Assembly: GCA_031549265.1 (NCBI GenBank)
Contig: JAVBQB010000002.1
Span: 124,001 to 188,000 of the forward strand
Direction of reading: 5' to 3'
Origin: JAVBQB01 sp031549265
GTDB taxonomy: Bacteria; Bacillota; Clostridia; Oscillospirales; JAVBQB01
DNA length: 64,000 nt
Under the pieces are notes generated by a model. It saw nothing but the letters and a program-made list of their open reading frames with translations. It was not told where the DNA came from and made no database searches. The position numbers were made by a program, and so were the translations under genes. This document shows, piece after piece, positions 7,788 through 17,107 of this stretch; positions within the stretch are counted from its first letter, which is position 1, and each line of letters opens with the position of its first letter.

Positions 7788-9550
7788 GACTGCGCCTCCC
7801 TAATCAGAGCGTCTATCTGCAATTTCATGTCGGCTTCTATTTTAGTGTAGGTCTCTTTGTACTCATCCGCCGGAGCGTGCTTTGCGCGCCCCAGCTCCTC
7901 GCGCACGGGGATGGCGATCAACGCCTCGATGTCCACACCCTTTTCGATCGCCTCGCGTCCCAGCTCATAGAAGCGCAGCACTGCCGACATCAGCCGGAAC
8001 TGGCGGTCGCCCGACGAATAGGCGTCGGTATCCACAAACGCGTTTTGTTGGAGGAAGTCCTCGCGCACCATACGCGCCGCCTCCATTGTCAGCCGGTCGC
8101 CCTTGGACAGCGCGTCAATACCGACCAGGCGCACGACCTCCTGAAGCTCCGACTCGGATTGCAGCAGGCTCATGGCCGTATTGCGGTTTTTCATAAAGTC
8201 ACGGTTGATGTTCTCGTCGTACCACGCGCCCAAGCGGTCGAGATAGAGCGAATATGAGTTCAGCCAGTTGATGGCCGGAAAGTGGCGGGCGTAGGCAAGC
8301 GAACTGTCCAGACTCCAGAAAACCTTGACAATGCGCATAGTCGCCTGCGAAACCGGCTCGGAAAGGTCGCCGCCCGGGGGAGAAACAGCGCCGACAGCCG
8401 AGAGCGAACCCAGCCTGTCGCCGGAGCACTGGCAGTAAACGCGCCCCGCGCGCTCGTAAAACTGCGCGAGCCTGGACGACAGATACGCCGGATAACCCTC
8501 CTCGCCGGGCATCTCCTCGAGGCGTCCGGACATCTCGCGCAGCGCCTCCGCCCAGCGGGAGGTCGAGTCGGCGATAACCGCGACGTCGTAGCCCATATCA
8601 CGGAAGTATTCGGCGATTGTAATACCGGTATAGATGGAAGCCTCACGTGCCGCGACTGGCATGTCGGAGGTGTTGGCGATCAGGACGGTACGCTTCATCA
8701 GGCTCTCGCCGGTGCGCGGATCCTTTAGCTCGGGGAATTCGCGCAGCACGTCGGTCATTTCGTTGCCGCGCTCGCCGCAGCCGATGTAGACCACGATATC
8801 GACGTCCGACCATTTGGCGAGCTGGTGCTGCACGACGGTTTTGCCCGAGCCGAACGGGCCGGGAACAGCCGCAGTGCCGCCCTTGGCAATAGGAAACATC
8901 GTATCTATGATGCGCTGGCCGGAAATCAGCGGAACATTAGGGGGGATCTTCTCGCGGTAAGGACGGCCGACACGAACCGGCCACTTCTGCATAAGCGAAA
9001 CCTCGGAAACGCTTCCGTCATCACGCTTTATCCTGCAAACGATATCATCGACATGGAACACGCCGCTGGAAACCGACTCGACAATACCGCCGCAACCTTT
9101 CGGAACCATAACGCGGTGTTCGACCACGACAGTCTCCTGTACTGTTCCGATAAAGTCACCGGGCACGACCCTGTCGCCCTTTTTGACCAGCGGCTCAAAC
9201 TCCCATGTTCGCTCCCGGGAAATAGACGGAACGTCGACTCCGCGGCTGATGGTGCTGCCGGTCAGCTTCATAATTTCGACGAGCGGGCGCTGGATGCCGT
9301 CGTATATTGTCTCAATCAGACCGGGGCCGAGCTCGACCGAGAGCGGCGCGCCGGTGGTGACCACCTCGTCGCCGGGGCCGATGCCCGCGGTCTCCTCATA
9401 GACCTGAATAGAGGCGCGGTCGCCGCGCATTTCAATGACCTCACCAATCAGATGCTGACGGCCTACGCGCACAACGTCAAACATGTTGGCGTCGGTCAGT
9501 CCCTCAGCGACCACCAGCGGGCCAGATACCTTTACTATTTTGCCGTTCAT
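7784..9550 (-). CDS. ntpA: V-type ATP synthase catalytic subunit A
   Basis: The 588-residue catalytic subunit carries the Walker A loop GPFGSGKTVVQHQLAKW, the V-type non-homologous insert (about 110-190, RTWEFEPLVKKGDRV) and IADSTSRWAEALREMSGRL, which includes the Walker B and arginine-rich region. It hydrolyses or makes ATP at the A/B interface. Length and motifs are normal. The start ATG 9550 has GCGAGG upstream. A 153-bp spacer separates it from ntpF, and its stop overlaps the ntpB start. Confidence 0.97.
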   Translation of the reverse strand: MNGKIVKVSGPLVVAEGLTDANMFDVVRVGRQHLIGEVIEMRGDRASIQVYEETAGIGPGDEVVTTGAPLSVELGPGLIETIYDGIQRPLVEIMKLTGSTISRGVDVPSISRERTWEFEPLVKKGDRVVPGDFIGTVQETVVVEHRVMVPKGCGGIVESVSSGVFHVDDIVCRIKRDDGSVSEVSLMQKWPVRVGRPYREKIPPNVPLISGQRIIDTMFPIAKGGTAAVPGPFGSGKTVVQHQLAKWSDVDIVVYIGCGERGNEMTDVLREFPELKDPRTGESLMKRTVLIANTSDMPVAAREASIYTGITIAEYFRDMGYDVAVIADSTSRWAEALREMSGRLEEMPGEEGYPAYLSSRLAQFYERAGRVYCQCSGDRLGSLSAVGAVSPPGGDLSEPVSQATMRIVKVFWSLDSSLAYARHFPAINWLNSYSLYLDRLGAWYDENINRDFMKNRNTAMSLLQSESELQEVVRLVGIDALSKGDRLTMEAARMVREDFLQQNAFVDTDAYSSGDRQFRLMSAVLRFYELGREAIEKGVDIEALIAIPVREELGRAKHAPADEYKETYTKIEADMKLQIDALIREAQS

Positions 9551-9703
9551 ATGCGGAAACCTCGCTATTCTTGAGATTGGCGGCGGCGAATGCCTAAAAA
9601 GCCTGCGCGTCCCGCCAAACGTCAGCCCGCCAAAAGTCTATCGGAAAGATGCAAAAAGTATAAATGTCGAGATAAGAGTCAGTCAATACAGATGACAACG
9701 CAC

Positions 9704-10015
9704 TTAGTCGAGAATATTCGCGCCTATCGCGCGTTCTACAGCGCTGCGCAGTCCGCTCATGCCGAGACCCATGGAGCCGCTCTTGCCTGGAATCGGGATA
9801 ATGGCGGGCGAGACGACGTCCTTATAAGCCGCGATCTCGGTCGTGAGCTCCGATACAAGCTGTTCAGTGATGTATATTATCGGATACCCTTCCGAGGCCA
9901 GGCGCTTGAGCGTGGGAGCCGCATCAGAGCGGTCCCCGCAGTAAAACACGTCGAGACCGAGCGCGCGAAAACCCATCACGCTTTCCCGGTCGCCCATCAC
10001 CGCGATCTTATACAT
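9704..10015 (-). CDS. ntpF: V-type ATP synthase subunit F
   Basis: The 103-residue protein begins MYKIAVMGDRESVMGFRALG, the conserved opening of subunit F, and contains IIYITEQLVSEL and AIIPIPGKSGSMG. Subunit F is a small Rossmann-like part of the central stalk that binds D. It overlaps the ntpC stop by eight bases. Confidence 0.95.
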   Translation of the reverse strand: MYKIAVMGDRESVMGFRALGLDVFYCGDRSDAAPTLKRLASEGYPIIYITEQLVSELTTEIAAYKDVVSPAIIPIPGKSGSMGLGMSGLRSAVERAIGANILD

Positions 10016-11006
10016 AAAAATCCCTCAATCCTGTGCGGATGCGCTCCGGCGTCAGTCCCGCGGCGCGTCCGGCCACAATGGTGCGCACGGCGACGGCCTC
10101 GGCTTCCTTGGCGGCAATATACGCGACCAGCGGCTGTTCGCCGAAAGCAACGTATTTCGCGCTCGACAGATAGGACACAAGCGCGTTGTCCACCGCTCGT
10201 TCAAAGTCGATTAGCGGGCGCGCGCTGTCCGACGCGGATTCGGCAAGCGACGCGGCCTCCCGCAGCTTGGTGGGAGAAAAGAGCTCGGCGACCGACGTGC
10301 GAGCCGAGGACGCGTCCAGAATACGCTTTACCCCGACCGAGCCGCCAGCCGCCAGCGCGTGCCGCAGCAGACCCCGGTCGCCTCCGGTACGTTCGGTGCG
10401 AACCAGCGCGCGCAGGTTGCAGGCGTCGATATACAGCAGCACATAGCCGAGCAAAAACGCGCTGCCGGTCTTTTGGGAGATGCTGACCATCTCATCAAAC
10501 ATCGCGTGGTCAAGAAAAAAGTCTGACACCTGAGGGTCGGACGTGCGGGCGAGTAGTTCGCGGGCCTCCGACGCGGCGTTTGCCATAACCGGCGGCATAT
10601 CGTGAAAGCTCAGCATACGTACCATCTCGATCATCTTTTTCGCCGGAACTCGGCCGAGGTCGATCAGCATATGCGTATTGTCCGCCGAGAGCGCATCACC
10701 CTTTATCAGAGCCTTCAAGTTGTGGTAATCATATTTCAGTCTGAATACGTCAATTATGCTCGTATCACTTATTAGTGAAGCAATAAGCGTATACGTCTTT
10801 GTCAATTCAAGTGACAGGGCGGGTTCGAGCGCCAAGGTGTCCGATATGTCGCCGTAGCCGCAGTCCTGTAGAACTTTCAGAGCGTCGGCCATCGACCGAG
10901 CTTCCAGCATCCGCTCGGCGTGCGGCTTGCCGAACAGTGTGCGTTCCATCGCGCGAACGCGTGTTGCAGAGTACAGGTAATCGGTATCCTTTATCTTGCG
11001 CGGCAA
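10008..11006 (-). CDS. ntpC: V-type ATP synthase subunit C
   Basis: A start at TTG 11006 (protein LPRKIKDTDYLYSATRVRAM, about 332 residues) is preferred over the longer frame from 11042, because GGGAGGTG lies eight bases before this TTG while the upstream ATG has no such site. The alpha-helical protein matches the archaeal/bacterial V-ATPase subunit C (AC39) family: YLYSATRVRAMERTLFG, then LELTKTYTLIASLISD and DVFRLKYDYHNLKALIKG. It is the socket that joins the D-F shaft to the K ring. It lies between ntpE (42 bp upstream) and ntpF. Confidence 0.9.
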   Translation of the reverse strand: MPRKIKDTDYLYSATRVRAMERTLFGKPHAERMLEARSMADALKVLQDCGYGDISDTLALEPALSLELTKTYTLIASLISDTSIIDVFRLKYDYHNLKALIKGDALSADNTHMLIDLGRVPAKKMIEMVRMLSFHDMPPVMANAASEARELLARTSDPQVSDFFLDHAMFDEMVSISQKTGSAFLLGYVLLYIDACNLRALVRTERTGGDRGLLRHALAAGGSVGVKRILDASSARTSVAELFSPTKLREAASLAESASDSARPLIDFERAVDNALVSYLSSAKYVAFGEQPLVAYIAAKEAEAVAVRTIVAGRAAGLTPERIRTGLRDFYV

Positions 11007-11048
11007 TGTTTTCACCTCCCGGCAGCCGGGACTTTCCGGCATGTATTA

Positions 11049-11648
11049 TCAGTCAAACAGAATTTTTGATATGTCGGGCGCCCACTCGTCGCGAACTGCC
11101 CGCAGCATAGCGGCGAAGGTGCAGTTCAGCTCAATCCTGCCGTCGACTAGTATCAGACCGCAGCCGATGGGACGGATTTCCTCGGACAGCGTGAGGTTTG
11201 CCGGTCGTCCGAGCTCCTCAAGCTGTTTGTTGGCGGAGGCGACAATTTTTTTGCCAAACCGCTGACGGAAGGACATGTTGAGAATGATCTGCTCGCTGCC
11301 TGTGCGCGAGGCCTTGACGGCAAGTCCGGTAAGAAGCGCCGCCATCTCGTCGTCAGGCAGGTTCCACAGTTTTTCCAGAGCCATCGCGAACGCTTCGTCT
11401 ATCTTTTCCTGACGAACGCCCAGCTCCAGCTTGCGGGCTTCTAATACCGCGACGCCAGTGCGCCGCTCAAGCAGTTCCTTCGCCGCTCGTCTGCCGTTTT
11501 CAAGCGTCGCTTCGGTTTCCTGCTCGGCCTGCTTTGCGGATGCGGCAAGGATAGCCGCAGCTTCACTCCGCGCCTGCTCCAGCTGTGCGCCGGTTTCACT
11601 GTCGGCTTCGCTCAGTATTCTAGCCGTAATTCGTTCAATACCATTCAT
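11049..11648 (-). CDS. ntpE: V-type ATP synthase subunit E
   Basis: The 199-residue protein has an N-terminal coiled coil rich in Ala, Glu, Gln and Arg (about 1-90) and a globular C-terminal half with NMSFRQRFGKKIVASANKQL and PIGCGLILVDGRIELNCTF, typical of subunit E. With the G/H subunit it forms the peripheral stalk. It lies between ntpK (129-bp gap) and ntpC. Confidence 0.93.
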   Translation of the reverse strand: MNGIERITARILSEADSETGAQLEQARSEAAAILAASAKQAEQETEATLENGRRAAKELLERRTGVAVLEARKLELGVRQEKIDEAFAMALEKLWNLPDDEMAALLTGLAVKASRTGSEQIILNMSFRQRFGKKIVASANKQLEELGRPANLTLSEEIRPIGCGLILVDGRIELNCTFAAMLRAVRDEWAPDISKILFD

Positions 11649-11777
11649 TGTGAGTCACCTTATTGCCACTGTGTAAGTCATCATAAATGACAAAAAGCGG
11701 CAGAAAATTATGCGTATTGCGAGCGTTCAGCAGGCAATAGGCCGCCGTCAGAGCGCGAATCAGAGATCGAAAACCGG

Positions 11778-12266
11778 TCAGGCAGTCAGGTTGACGTTTG
11801 AGATCATCATGATTGAGGCAAGCAGGCAGAGAATTGCGTAGAACTCGACCAGGATACACATGATCATACCCTTGGAGAGTTCCTCGGGGCGCTTGGAAAT
11901 CAGTCCAATGGAGGCCGCGGCGACTCTGCCCTGGGCGATAGCCGACAGCATTCCGCCGATCGCGATGGGCAGGCAGGCCATACAGACGGCAGCGCCGCCC
12001 GCGACAGTGATCTGCACAGGGTCTGGCGTGAGGATCTGCATCGCGTTGAGCACCCAGAACCAGATAACGAATCCATAAAGACCCTGCGTACCCGGCATGA
12101 TTTGCAGGACGAGCACCTGCGCGAATTTGCCCGGCTCCTCCGAAAGAAGTCCGGCTCCGGCCTCGCCGGTGGAGCCGACGCCTATTGCCGAGCCGGCGCA
12201 GGCCAGTCCGACCGCGAGAGATGCTCCGAGCAGGGCGAGAACGGTTCCGTTAAGAAGAAAATCCAT
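11778..12266 (-). CDS. ntpK: V-type ATP synthase subunit K (membrane rotor ring), sodium-type ligands
   Basis: The 162-residue proteolipid has four membrane helices as two tandem hairpins. The Enterococcus hirae NtpK sodium site (T64, Q65, Q110, E139 and the backbone of L61) has matching residues: T60-Q61 in MPGTQGLYGF, Q112 in SAIAQGRVAA and E141 in ILVEFYAIL. This favours Na+ as the coupling ion, an inference from conservation. The first hairpin lacks the carboxylate, as usual for K, so one ion per four-helix unit is expected. It lies two bases from ntpI. Confidence 0.95.
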   Translation of the reverse strand: MDFLLNGTVLALLGASLAVGLACAGSAIGVGSTGEAGAGLLSEEPGKFAQVLVLQIMPGTQGLYGFVIWFWVLNAMQILTPDPVQITVAGGAAVCMACLPIAIGGMLSAIAQGRVAAASIGLISKRPEELSKGMIMCILVEFYAILCLLASIMMISNVNLTA

Positions 12267-12268
12267 GT

Positions 12269-14203
12269 TCAGTTGTCCTTTCTGATAATGTCAAAGTATT
12301 TCGGCTCAAGCCGCAGCGGCTTAAACGGACGCCCGCCGCTTTCGTAGAACTTGCTGAAGTATTCGAGGTATTGCAGGCGCGCGCCGTGGACGTATGTGCC
12401 GATTATATTGACAGCCATGTTAAAGAAATGGCCGATAACAAAGACCAGGATGAAGAAAACCGGTCCCGCGCCCGCGCCAAGCTGGTTTACCACCGAGGCG
12501 ATGACGCTGCTTGCCATCATCAGGGCCATCAGGCGGGCATAAGAGAGGATATCCGAAAAGTAGTTCGTGATGTTGTAGAGGCTGGCAAGCCCGCCGATGA
12601 ATTTTCCGCCGATGCTGGGCGAGTGCCGCCCTTGGGTGAGTATGAGCATAAGCGCGCCTGCAACCGTTATCCAGAACGTACCGCCCGTGACCCATACGCC
12701 GATTCCCGCGAACAGCACCCACCATGAGCCGACGTCGAACAGTGCATCCAGCGGCTTGCCGTCCCGGCAGAGCAGGTAGATCTTGATACACATTCCGGTG
12801 AAGAGCTGGATCGCGCCGATAATAAGCGCGGCGACCAGGGTAAGCATCGGCTCCTTGACCGGGTTGATGAGCGCGGGCATTACCACCGTGCCGGGCGCGG
12901 CTCCAAAAAAGGTCTCGGCGATGACTGTTATCGCGTCGCCGAAGAATCCGCCGAACAGCAGACCTGACGCGGCGCTGACGAGTCCGACAACCCGCCCCAG
13001 CTCAAACAGCTGACGCACGGTGCCCCGCGGACGGACTTTACGCAGCACGATTGCCGAAAAGATAAAGACAATAAGCCCGTAAGCGAGGTCGCAGTACATA
13101 ATGCCGAAAAAAATCGGGAAGAACGGGAATATCAGCGGGTTTGGGTCGATGTTGTTATACTTGGGCAGGGAATACATCTCGGTGACCAGATTCATTGTGC
13201 CGACCAGTTTGCTGTTGCGCAGCTCAACCGGCACATCGTCCGACGGGTCGGGGTCGGTCAGCTCAAAGGCGCAGTCGTATTTCGCAAAGAGCCGCGCGAG
13301 GTTGTCGGAATCGGATTCGCGCACCCAGCCCTCCATGAAAAACGCCTGACCCGTCTTCAGCAGGTTCGCCCTCGCATGTTCGCGGTCGAGCTTGATCGTG
13401 AGCATATCATAGGCGCGGCGGAGACCGTCTCGGGTATGCGACATGGCAGCGACGTTCTCGACTGTTTGGGCACGGACTTTTTCACACTCGACAATGTCGG
13501 CGAGGGTACTCGTTATATTCTCGCTCGCTGTGCCGTGCATGTCCTTGAAGCTCTGCTGGGTGAATCCGATGGGCTTCAGAAGAGCCATCGCTGCATCAAG
13601 GTCGTCTGAGTGGCATATCAGGAGGATGTAGTGCTGTTCGGCGTCAGAGGAGCTGATAATCAGTTCGCTGTCCGTGGCTCTCGCCAGTTCGGAACGCAAT
13701 TCGTCAAGGCTTGCGTTGGACGGCAGGACGCCGAAACAAAAAAAGCAATTAGCGGTAGATTCGGTCTGGAGCGGGACGTAAATTTCCTTCCAGGGCAGGA
13801 GAAGCTCGTATTTGTTTTTCAGGCGGCTCTCCTCGGTGAACATCTCGTTGATAATCCTGGCGAGTTCGCCAAGCTTATCCGCTGTCTCAAGCTGAGCGGA
13901 CAAAAATTCGTCGTCAAACAGAGCGGAATTTGAGATAAACGGGCGCGCGCTCAGCAACGGAGTCTTTTGCCGCGCGAATTTGTCCAGCGAGTCCAGCGCC
14001 AGAGCGACAGACGCGCGCTGGTCGCGAAGCTCAATATCGTCTGCCGCGTCCTTAGTGACTATCGCCTGCCAAACGGGGTCGCTCAGGCGATCGGAGCATT
14101 CTTCCGGCTGGACGCATCCGGCGTCGGTAATCTCGGTCAGCAGGCGCGTTTTGTCCCTGGCGAGCGCGATAAGCCTGACGCGCTTCATCTTGACAATTGC
14201 CAT
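12269..14203 (-). CDS. ntpI: V-type ATP synthase subunit I (membrane stator)
   Basis: The 644-residue protein has a soluble N-terminal half of about 330 residues with coiled-coil stretches (MAIVKMKRVRLIALARDK start) and a C-terminal half with about eight membrane helices, starting near the conserved PLIFPFFPIFFGIMYCDLAYG. It forms the ion half-channels and anchors the peripheral stalks. It overlaps the preceding G/H gene by one base and precedes ntpK by two. Confidence 0.95.
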   Translation of the reverse strand: MAIVKMKRVRLIALARDKTRLLTEITDAGCVQPEECSDRLSDPVWQAIVTKDAADDIELRDQRASVALALDSLDKFARQKTPLLSARPFISNSALFDDEFLSAQLETADKLGELARIINEMFTEESRLKNKYELLLPWKEIYVPLQTESTANCFFCFGVLPSNASLDELRSELARATDSELIISSSDAEQHYILLICHSDDLDAAMALLKPIGFTQQSFKDMHGTASENITSTLADIVECEKVRAQTVENVAAMSHTRDGLRRAYDMLTIKLDREHARANLLKTGQAFFMEGWVRESDSDNLARLFAKYDCAFELTDPDPSDDVPVELRNSKLVGTMNLVTEMYSLPKYNNIDPNPLIFPFFPIFFGIMYCDLAYGLIVFIFSAIVLRKVRPRGTVRQLFELGRVVGLVSAASGLLFGGFFGDAITVIAETFFGAAPGTVVMPALINPVKEPMLTLVAALIIGAIQLFTGMCIKIYLLCRDGKPLDALFDVGSWWVLFAGIGVWVTGGTFWITVAGALMLILTQGRHSPSIGGKFIGGLASLYNITNYFSDILSYARLMALMMASSVIASVVNQLGAGAGPVFFILVFVIGHFFNMAVNIIGTYVHGARLQYLEYFSKFYESGGRPFKPLRLEPKYFDIIRKDN

Positions 14204-14517
14204 CAGGCGTTCACTATCCTTTCAACAATGGCGTCGGCGGCCGCCTCGAGCCGGTCGTTCGCTTTGTTGCGCATAATATCGCACGCGTGACGCGCTTCAG
14301 CCATCGCGTCGGACACGTGATCGGATGCCCGGTCGTTGGCCTCGGCAAGCATAGCGGAGACCTGCTCGCGCGCGGCGTCACGCGCCCGTTCCTGATGCGC
14401 GCGGGCCTCCTGACGGGCATTGTCCAGAATTTCTCGAATTTCGGAAACTGAGTCGCTTCTTTTGGACTGCGCCGCTTCCTCGGCTTCGGCGACTTTCTTA
14501 ATCGCTTCAATAGGCAT
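14203..14517 (-). CDS. V-type ATP synthase peripheral-stalk subunit G/H
   Basis: The 104-residue protein is almost entirely a charged coiled coil (EAIKKVAEAEEAAQSKRS, then repeats rich in Ala, Arg and Glu). Its place at the head of a V-ATPase operon directly before ntpI, and its size, identify it as the stalk subunit that pairs with E (NtpG/NtpH/AhaH class). Such low-complexity helices align poorly, so the assignment leans on context. A promoter lies about 60-90 bp upstream. Confidence 0.8.
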   Translation of the reverse strand: MPIEAIKKVAEAEEAAQSKRSDSVSEIREILDNARQEARAHQERARDAAREQVSAMLAEANDRASDHVSDAMAEARHACDIMRNKANDRLEAAADAIVERIVNA

Positions 14518-14578
14518 CCCTGGTCACCGCCTCAAACATTTATAATGATATCATATATTGCGATATCCATTTTCGTAT

Positions 14579-14608
14579 ATGGTACTATGAATTTATCGTT
14601 TTTGTCAA
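14579..14608 (-). promoter_or_regulatory. Probable promoter of the V-ATPase operon
   Basis: On the reverse strand a perfect TTGACA (14603-14608), 18 bp, then TACCAT (14579-14584), about 60 bp before the first gene. The -10 is weak; a second TTGACA lies further upstream near 14660. Confidence 0.4.
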
Positions 14609-15000
14609 TATGCAGGATAGACAGAAAAGTCAAAAAAGTTATCCGAAGGAATAAATATTTACGCTTTGTCAATAAATTGTCCGTGATATGTTATCAAAGA
14701 TGCTTTATAATAGGTATAGAGAAATACTGAGCATATTATTGCTTATCGATTAGAAGAGAAAAACTAGCAATAGTAATTGTAAATGACAAAGATATGGAGA
14801 CAAATTTTAAATTATACGCGCAAAATAGCTTGATAATTAAAAAATAGTTGAAGTATACGTAGTTGGGGCAATGAGCCTAATATTTTTACTTAGTCAATAT
14901 GCACACATTTTTTGCCGGCGTCGCAATAATTATGTAAGCGGCGCGGCTGTCAGATTTGATAAAATAACCGGAAAATTCTTTTCGGCCTTTCCCCGCCGGC

Positions 15001-15029
15001 TTGACTTGGCGGCAAATTCGCCGCATAAT
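15001..15029 (+). promoter_or_regulatory. Promoter of nnrD with a palindrome in its spacer
   Basis: TTGACT (15001-15006), 17 bp, CATAAT (15024-15029). Inside the spacer GCGGC (15009-15013) and GCCGC (15020-15024) form a near-perfect 16-bp palindrome, a plausible operator. Confidence 0.5.
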
Positions 15030-15155
15030 TAAAGATAAAAATCACATAGAAAATTGAACGCATTCAATGTGCGTCCCCGGCAGTTACGAACGCGCGTTAG
15101 TGAAAGTGTGTCAATAAGAATGACGGAAAATTACAGCACAAATGGGAGAATAGCT

Positions 15156-16022
15156 ATGATTGAGATATCAAAAGCGCTTGTAGACTCGACAATACCTGTC
15201 AGGCCAAGGGAGTGTCACAAGCTGCATTTCGGCAGGATTTTGCTCATCTGCGGAAGCGTCGGCTATACCGGAGCGGCGCGGATGGCGGCGGAGGCTGCGC
15301 TGCGTTCCGGCGCGGGGCTCACCCATGTAGGGACGCCGCGGTCGGTCTATCCTATCGTGGCTGGCGGCCTGCCGGAGGCGATGGTGCAGCCGCTTGTGGA
15401 CGACGCCGACGGAAAACTGTCGCTTGAAGCGGCGGACTGGATACTCCAGACGCTGGACAAATCCGACTGCTGTCTGGTCGGCCCGGGGCTTGGGCGGTCG
15501 AGCGATATAACCGGGCTGATAAATGCCGTTCTGGAGCGAGCAAAGTGTCCGGTGGTGCTGGACGCAGACGGAATCAACGCGATCGCGGGTACGAATCCGG
15601 AACACCGGTGCGAGCTTGTTCTGACGCCGCACGGCGGCGAATATGAGCGCCTGGGCGGCGGACGGCCGGAGGAGACTGCCGAGCGTTTGAATTGTACACT
15701 GGTTCTCAAAGGGGCGCGAACCGCGGTTTATTCGCCAGATGGCAGGCGCTTCGAGTATTTCGGCATGAATCCGGGGATGGCGAGAGGCGGTAGCGGCGAC
15801 GTGCTGGCAGGTCTGCTTACCTCGCTTATCGGTCAGGCGCACACGATGCCAGAGAACTGGAAGGGCGCCGATACCGCGCGGATCTGCGCTGCCGGCGTAT
15901 GGCTGCACGGCGAGGCCGGAAAGCGCTGCGCCGTTGATATCGGGCAGTACGGGATGCTGCCGACAGACGTGATCGCGAGGCTGCCCGAGCTGCTGCGGCC
16001 GTACAACTGCGAAATCGGCTGA
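15156..16022 (+). CDS. nnrD: ADP-dependent (S)-NAD(P)H-hydrate dehydratase
   Basis: From ATG 15156 (GGGAG seven bases upstream) the product is 288 residues; an in-frame extension to 15054 lacks a ribosome site and family similarity. Motifs are those of the YjeF C-terminal (ribokinase-like) domain: GRILLICGSVGYTGAARMAA, LVGPGLGRS, VLDADGINAI, LTPHGGEYERL and GMARGGSGDVLAGLL. It repairs hydrated NAD(P)H using ADP. The usual N-terminal epimerase (NnrE) domain is absent, so this is a stand-alone dehydratase. Cytosolic metabolite repair; convergent with fba. Confidence 0.92.
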   Translation: MIEISKALVDSTIPVRPRECHKLHFGRILLICGSVGYTGAARMAAEAALRSGAGLTHVGTPRSVYPIVAGGLPEAMVQPLVDDADGKLSLEAADWILQTLDKSDCCLVGPGLGRSSDITGLINAVLERAKCPVVLDADGINAIAGTNPEHRCELVLTPHGGEYERLGGGRPEETAERLNCTLVLKGARTAVYSPDGRRFEYFGMNPGMARGGSGDVLAGLLTSLIGQAHTMPENWKGADTARICAAGVWLHGEAGKRCAVDIGQYGMLPTDVIARLPELLRPYNCEIG

Positions 16023-16030
16023 GTCCGCCG

Positions 16031-16063
16031 AAAACAAAGAGGCTCGGTTTTAGGCCGAACCTC
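16031..16063 (-). terminator. Terminator of fba
   Basis: On the reverse strand GAGGTTCGG / CCGAGCCTC (16055-16063 and 16039-16047; one central mismatch) is followed by TTTGTTTT. It also lies just beyond the nnrD stop codon and may serve both genes. Confidence 0.6.
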
Positions 16064-16112
16064 GTGTCATAAAAATGTGTAAACGGTACGCGGCCGGACG
16101 GAACTCAGAGCA

Positions 16113-17048
16113 TTAAGCTTTGCCGTCGCAGCCGAGGACGTTTTTGATCTTGTGCGCGACCATGCCCTTGATTGCCGCACGCGCCGGGGTAAGATACTGG
16201 CGCGGGTCGAAGTGACTGGGATTGTCGGCAAAGTGCTTGCGGATGGTGGCAGTCATCGCGAGGCGGAGGTCGGAGTCGATATTGATCTTGCAAACCGACA
16301 TACGGGCGGCCTGACGCAGCATATCCTCGGGGATTCCGATGGCGTCGGGCATGTTGCCGCCGTTTTCGTTGATCATTTTAACGTATTCGGGGATGACCGA
16401 CGACGCGCCGTGCAGCACGATCGGATATCCGGGCAGACGCTGCCCGACTTCCTCGAGTATATCGAACCGGAGCTGGGGCTTTTGCCCGGGCTTGAACTTA
16501 AACGCGCCGTGCGATGTGCCGATGGCGATCGCCAGGCTGTCAACGCCGGTGCGCTCGACAAATTCCTGTACCTGGGAAGGCTTGGTATATGAAGCGTCAT
16601 CGTCGGAGACATTAACGTCGTCCTCGACGCCGGCCAGTCTGCCCAGCTCGCCCTCAACGGTGACGCCCTTGGAGTGCGCGTATTCGACCACCTGCGCGGT
16701 CAGCTTGACGTTGTCTTCAAACGAGTGATGGGAGCCGTCGATCATAACCGAGGTGAATCCGCCGTCGATGCAGCTTTTGCAAAGCTCAAACGTGTCGCCG
16801 TGGTCGAGATGGACGGCGATCGGCAGGTTGGTTTCGATTATGGCGGCTTCAATCAGCTTCATAAGGTAAGTGTGATTGGCATATTTTCTAGCGCCCGAGG
16901 AGACCTGGAGTATGAGCGGGGCGCTGAGCTCTTTGGCGGCTTCGGTGATACCCTGGATAATCTCCATGTTGTTAACATTGAACGCGCCTATAGCGTATCC
17001 GCCGTCATATGCCTTTTTGAACATCTCTGTTGTCGTTACTAACGCCAT
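16113..17048 (-). CDS. fba: Class II fructose-bisphosphate aldolase
   Basis: The 311-residue enzyme cleaves fructose-1,6-bisphosphate to DHAP and glyceraldehyde-3-phosphate. Visible class II features are LDHGD with D82 and zinc ligand H83, GSHHSFEDN, VEGELG, zinc ligand H180 (GTSHGAFKF), H213 (VLHGASS) and the phosphate-binding NIDSDLR. ATG 17048 has GAGGAG upstream. It is divergent from pfk across about 200 bp, so upper glycolysis is clustered here. Confidence 0.97.
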   Translation of the reverse strand: MALVTTTEMFKKAYDGGYAIGAFNVNNMEIIQGITEAAKELSAPLILQVSSGARKYANHTYLMKLIEAAIIETNLPIAVHLDHGDTFELCKSCIDGGFTSVMIDGSHHSFEDNVKLTAQVVEYAHSKGVTVEGELGRLAGVEDDVNVSDDDASYTKPSQVQEFVERTGVDSLAIAIGTSHGAFKFKPGQKPQLRFDILEEVGQRLPGYPIVLHGASSVIPEYVKMINENGGNMPDAIGIPEDMLRQAARMSVCKINIDSDLRLAMTATIRKHFADNPSHFDPRQYLTPARAAIKGMVAHKIKNVLGCDGKA

Positions 17049-17107
17049 AATTCCAACTCCTCTAACATTTTAGGGCGGCGGCGGACGCCGTGCCGTCCTA
17101 TAGTATG

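Larger units (their letters stand above)
14518..15155. other. 638-bp AT-rich divergent intergenic region
   Basis: The left 400 bases are far more AT-rich than their surroundings. The region carries the V-ATPase promoter (leftward) and the nnrD promoter (rightward). A 61-codon frame at 14545-14730 has no ribosome site, resembles no family I know and overlaps the leftward promoter, so I do not call it. The middle 14620-14990 shows no clear feature. Confidence 0.55.

Noticed and set aside
14545..14730. 61-codon frame in the AT-rich spacer
   Set aside because: No ribosome site, basic low-information sequence, overlaps the leftward promoter.
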